This document shows positions 6,110 through 7,876 of a stretch of 7,876 bases of DNA, piece after piece. This DNA is from JAAYAY01 sp964429355 (GTDB taxonomy: Bacteria; Planctomycetota; Planctomycetia; Pirellulales; Thermoguttaceae): contig CAYSCH010000420.1 in assembly GCA_964429355.1 (NCBI GenBank), positions 1 through 7,876 on the forward strand, read 5' to 3'. The stretch's first letter is position 1, and each line of letters starts with the position of its first letter. The position numbers and the translations under genes are program-made. The notes beneath the pieces were generated by a model, which was not told the origin of the DNA, did not search any database, and saw only the letters and a list, made by a program, of their open reading frames with translations.

Positions 6110-6314
6110 CTGCCTGCAACGTAGAGGCTAAATCGACCAACTGCCTCGCGGCAGATGAGAGGAATTGTAGCAATTCTTCCGGCTCCCCGGAAGAGCCGGC
6201 ACCCGAACTTGCAGGACGCCACACCACATGGGCCAGACCCCAGCCGGCACCAACCCCTGCCGCCGGACGCCCCTCAAAGCACAGCCATCCGGTGGCGCCC
6301 ACCCGGAACGGCCG
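6110..6314. other. Intergenic stretch between SGNH hydrolase and tRNA-Cys
   Basis: On the minus strand TACAAT at 6172-6167 is a fair -10 box for the tRNA, but the -35 position is poor. GAATTG-TAG-CAATTC (6162-6176) and TTCCGG-CTCC-CCGGAA (6178-6193) are adjacent hairpins. They might end the SGNH transcript, but no T tract follows. No gene is seen. Confidence 0.4.
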
Positions 6315-7457
6315 TCACTCCCCTTTCTCGATTGCTGGGATCAACAGAGCCGAGAGCACCTGAGTGTACAGGCGGTGCCCGAAGTCGTTCGGATGGTTGA
6401 CACCGTTGCCGGTCAAATCCCAGTCGCGCTTTTGCTTGAAAATCTCTCCCCAAAGCGAAGTCATGTCCGCCAGCGCGATTCCCGGCCCGCAGAGCTCCGC
6501 CAACCCATCCCGGTACTGGGGAAACAGCTCCTGGTGGAGCGTCGTCCAGTCCTGGTTGCCAAGCATCGTGGCAATCAGGATGAACTCCGCATCCGGATGC
6601 TCCTTGCGCACAGCGTCGATCATCGCTCGGGTGTTGGCCTGATAGTCCTTCGCCGGGCGCCCGGCCGAGTCGTTCATGCCGAAGGCCAGAAGAACCAGGT
6701 CGGGGTCGGACTCGATCACCTTCCCGATATTCGCCAGGCCCCACGCCGTGTCGGTCCCGCCGACCGCGAAGTTCTGCAAGGTCACCTCCGCTCCGTACGA
6801 TGCCTCCAGGTGCAGAACAAGAAGGTCCTGGTAGGGCGGCTGAAACGGAGCCACACCGGCCCAGCCGGAAGCGTTACAGCCCGTCGAAATACTGTCGCCC
6901 AGAAGTGCGATCTTCAACGGCTCCTTCGCCTTCAGCCTCTTGATCGTGCGAGGCAGCCCGTCCGCCGCCAGCGTCGGCTTCGGCCCAGTCCACTGGCCGG
7001 GATCAAACTCGTAGGTGACCGCCGTCTGCATGTCGTGGTACTCATGCCCCGCGCCAAAGAGAATCTCGCCGTTACCGTCGCGGTGCGTGAGCTGGTAGCG
7101 CTGCGAGCCGGCCGGCCGCCGAAGGTCCCCGGCCGCCTTGCAGGGAATGCGAGAACCCGCCGGCAATGTGATCTGCCGGGTTCCGGGAACCCATACAAAG
7201 TCCGTCCCCTCCGCATAGGTCGTCTCGCCCGACGAACTGCACACCGAAAGAATCTTGGTGGGTGTCAGGAGCAGCGAAACGGTCGCCTCCGCATCCGCCG
7301 ACTCCTTCACAAACAGAACGCTCTCTCCGTACATGGTAGCGCCGAGCCAGAACGGGCGGAGCGGTTCGGGCGTGAACGTCCACTCGCTCGACGGTTCGCC
7401 GGCGGCAACCAATGAGACACAGACAAGGCAGAGTAGAACAGATGCAGGTCGTCTCAT
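6315..7457 (-). CDS. Exported SGNH/GDSL-family hydrolase
   Basis: A 380-residue probable carbohydrate or lipid esterase. The start at ATG 7457 is chosen because GGAGG lies 9 bases upstream and MRRPASVLLCLVCVSLVAAG is a standard Sec signal peptide; the upstream in-frame ATG at 7514 would bury it. Residues about 25-160 form an extra N-terminal beta-rich domain, as in many two-domain acetyl esterases. The SGNH blocks follow: GDSIS (Ser189, nucleophile), NFAVGG (Gly233, oxyanion hole), FGMNDS (Asn262) and NHPNDFGH (His355). The Asp usually three residues before the His is Gly here (GNGVNHP), so the enzyme may work as a dyad or with another acid. Deacetylation of polysaccharide is a reasonable guess and would suit the glycoside hydrolase in this window, but the substrate is unknown. 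It is a single gene with no operon partner. Confidence 0.88.
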   Translation of the reverse strand: MRRPASVLLCLVCVSLVAAGEPSSEWTFTPEPLRPFWLGATMYGESVLFVKESADAEATVSLLLTPTKILSVCSSSGETTYAEGTDFVWVPGTRQITLPAGSRIPCKAAGDLRRPAGSQRYQLTHRDGNGEILFGAGHEYHDMQTAVTYEFDPGQWTGPKPTLAADGLPRTIKRLKAKEPLKIALLGDSISTGCNASGWAGVAPFQPPYQDLLVLHLEASYGAEVTLQNFAVGGTDTAWGLANIGKVIESDPDLVLLAFGMNDSAGRPAKDYQANTRAMIDAVRKEHPDAEFILIATMLGNQDWTTLHQELFPQYRDGLAELCGPGIALADMTSLWGEIFKQKRDWDLTGNGVNHPNDFGHRLYTQVLSALLIPAIEKGE

Positions 7458-7820
7458 GAAGTCACGCCTCCACGTCGCTTGAATTGAGACTCTTAGAGCC
7501 GCTAACAAAACCACCGGCTGTGCACATCCATGCCCGTGGGAAACTCATACGTTTTGTGAGGGTTTCTAGTGCTGGAATTGGAAGTTGGCCCCTGATTCTA
7601 ACCGATGAGCAGGCCCAGGAACACGGCCAGGAATCTGCTAAACCCGTCCTGCTCCACACCCGGCCAAAAATTGCGAATGGCTCCAAAGAACTTTCTTCCC
7701 CTTTGCCCATAACGACTTACGCTCAAGTGTCCCAATGTTCCCAAGATTCCCTTCACACCTTCCCCTACAATCACCCTCTGACTTCCTGACCCCTGACCCC
7801 CGACCCCTGCCCTGCCCTGC
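7458..7820. other. Intergenic stretch upstream of the SGNH hydrolase
   Basis: No gene is supported. Short frames on both strands lack ribosome binding sites and family motifs. From about 7760 the plus strand becomes a pyrimidine-rich string of CTGACCCC-like words that leads into the heptad array. The promoter of the SGNH gene should lie here but no clear hexamer pair was found. Confidence 0.45.
7467..7471 (-). promoter_or_regulatory. Ribosome binding site of the SGNH hydrolase
   Basis: GGAGG on the minus strand, 9 bases before ATG 7457. It decides the start in favour of this ATG over the upstream ATG at 7514. Confidence 0.75.
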
Positions 7821-7827
7821 GCCCTGC

Positions 7828-7876
7828 TCCCTGCTCCCTGCTCCCTGCTCCCTGCTCCCTGCTCCCTGCTCCCTGC
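7828..7876 (+). repeat. TCCCTGC heptad tandem repeat at the window end
   Basis: Seven perfect copies of TCCCTGC run to the last base, preceded by variant units GCCCTGC (7821-7827) and CCTGCCCTGC. The array is cut by the window edge, so its full length is unknown. The minus strand reads GCAGGGA, with a G triplet per unit. Confidence 0.95.

Noticed and set aside
6228..7415. 395-codon plus-strand frame opposite the SGNH hydrolase
   Set aside because: It has no motif or ribosome binding site and is Arg/Gln-rich; the minus strand has all SGNH blocks and a signal peptide.
7462..7710. 82-codon minus-strand frame upstream of the SGNH gene
   Set aside because: No ribosome binding site, no recognisable domain, Ser/Trp-rich composition; it overlaps the SGNH ribosome binding site.

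Overview
The window is GC-rich, gene-sparse bacterial DNA with long repeat-filled intergenic stretches and a run of Ns at 5685-5694, so it looks like a scaffold of a draft or metagenome-assembled genome. Exported carbohydrate-active enzymes, an exported SGNH hydrolase, small lipoproteins and many GC-rich interspersed repeats would suit a Planctomycetota/PVC-type bacterium. That placement is an inference; no phylogenetic marker protein is present.

Layout. (1) 3-1697 (+): the 3' part of a clan-A-like glycoside hydrolase, cut by the window edge. (2) 1698-2246: a mosaic of repeats. (3) 2247-3800 (-): a complete Tat-exported single-chain [FeFe] hydrogenase with two [4Fe-4S] sites, the H-cluster domain and a fused small-subunit-like tail. 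(4) 3747-3962: a 77-bp tandem repeat that starts inside the hydrogenase gene and carries two decayed copies of its start codon and twin-arginine motif. (5) 3963-5296: a second repeat mosaic. It includes an exact second copy of a 328-bp segment from region 2, so the hydrogenase gene lies between long direct repeats. It also holds a 166-bp element with 19-bp terminal inverted repeats. (6) 5297-5684 (+): two small lipoprotein genes, the second broken by the Ns. (7) 6001-6109 (-): tRNA-Cys(GCA) with a near-perfect intrinsic terminator. (8) 6315-7457 (-): an exported SGNH/GDSL hydrolase. (9) 7458-7876: no convincing gene, ending in a TCCCTGC heptad array that runs off the window.

The genes do not form an operon. 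The glycoside hydrolase and SGNH hydrolase are plausibly parts of polysaccharide breakdown outside the cytoplasm. The hydrogenase stands alone, with no maturases (HydE/F/G) and no electron-transfer partner in view. The most unusual parts are the hydrogenase (Tat leader fused to a single chain, Thr at two usually conserved Met positions) and the repeats around it.
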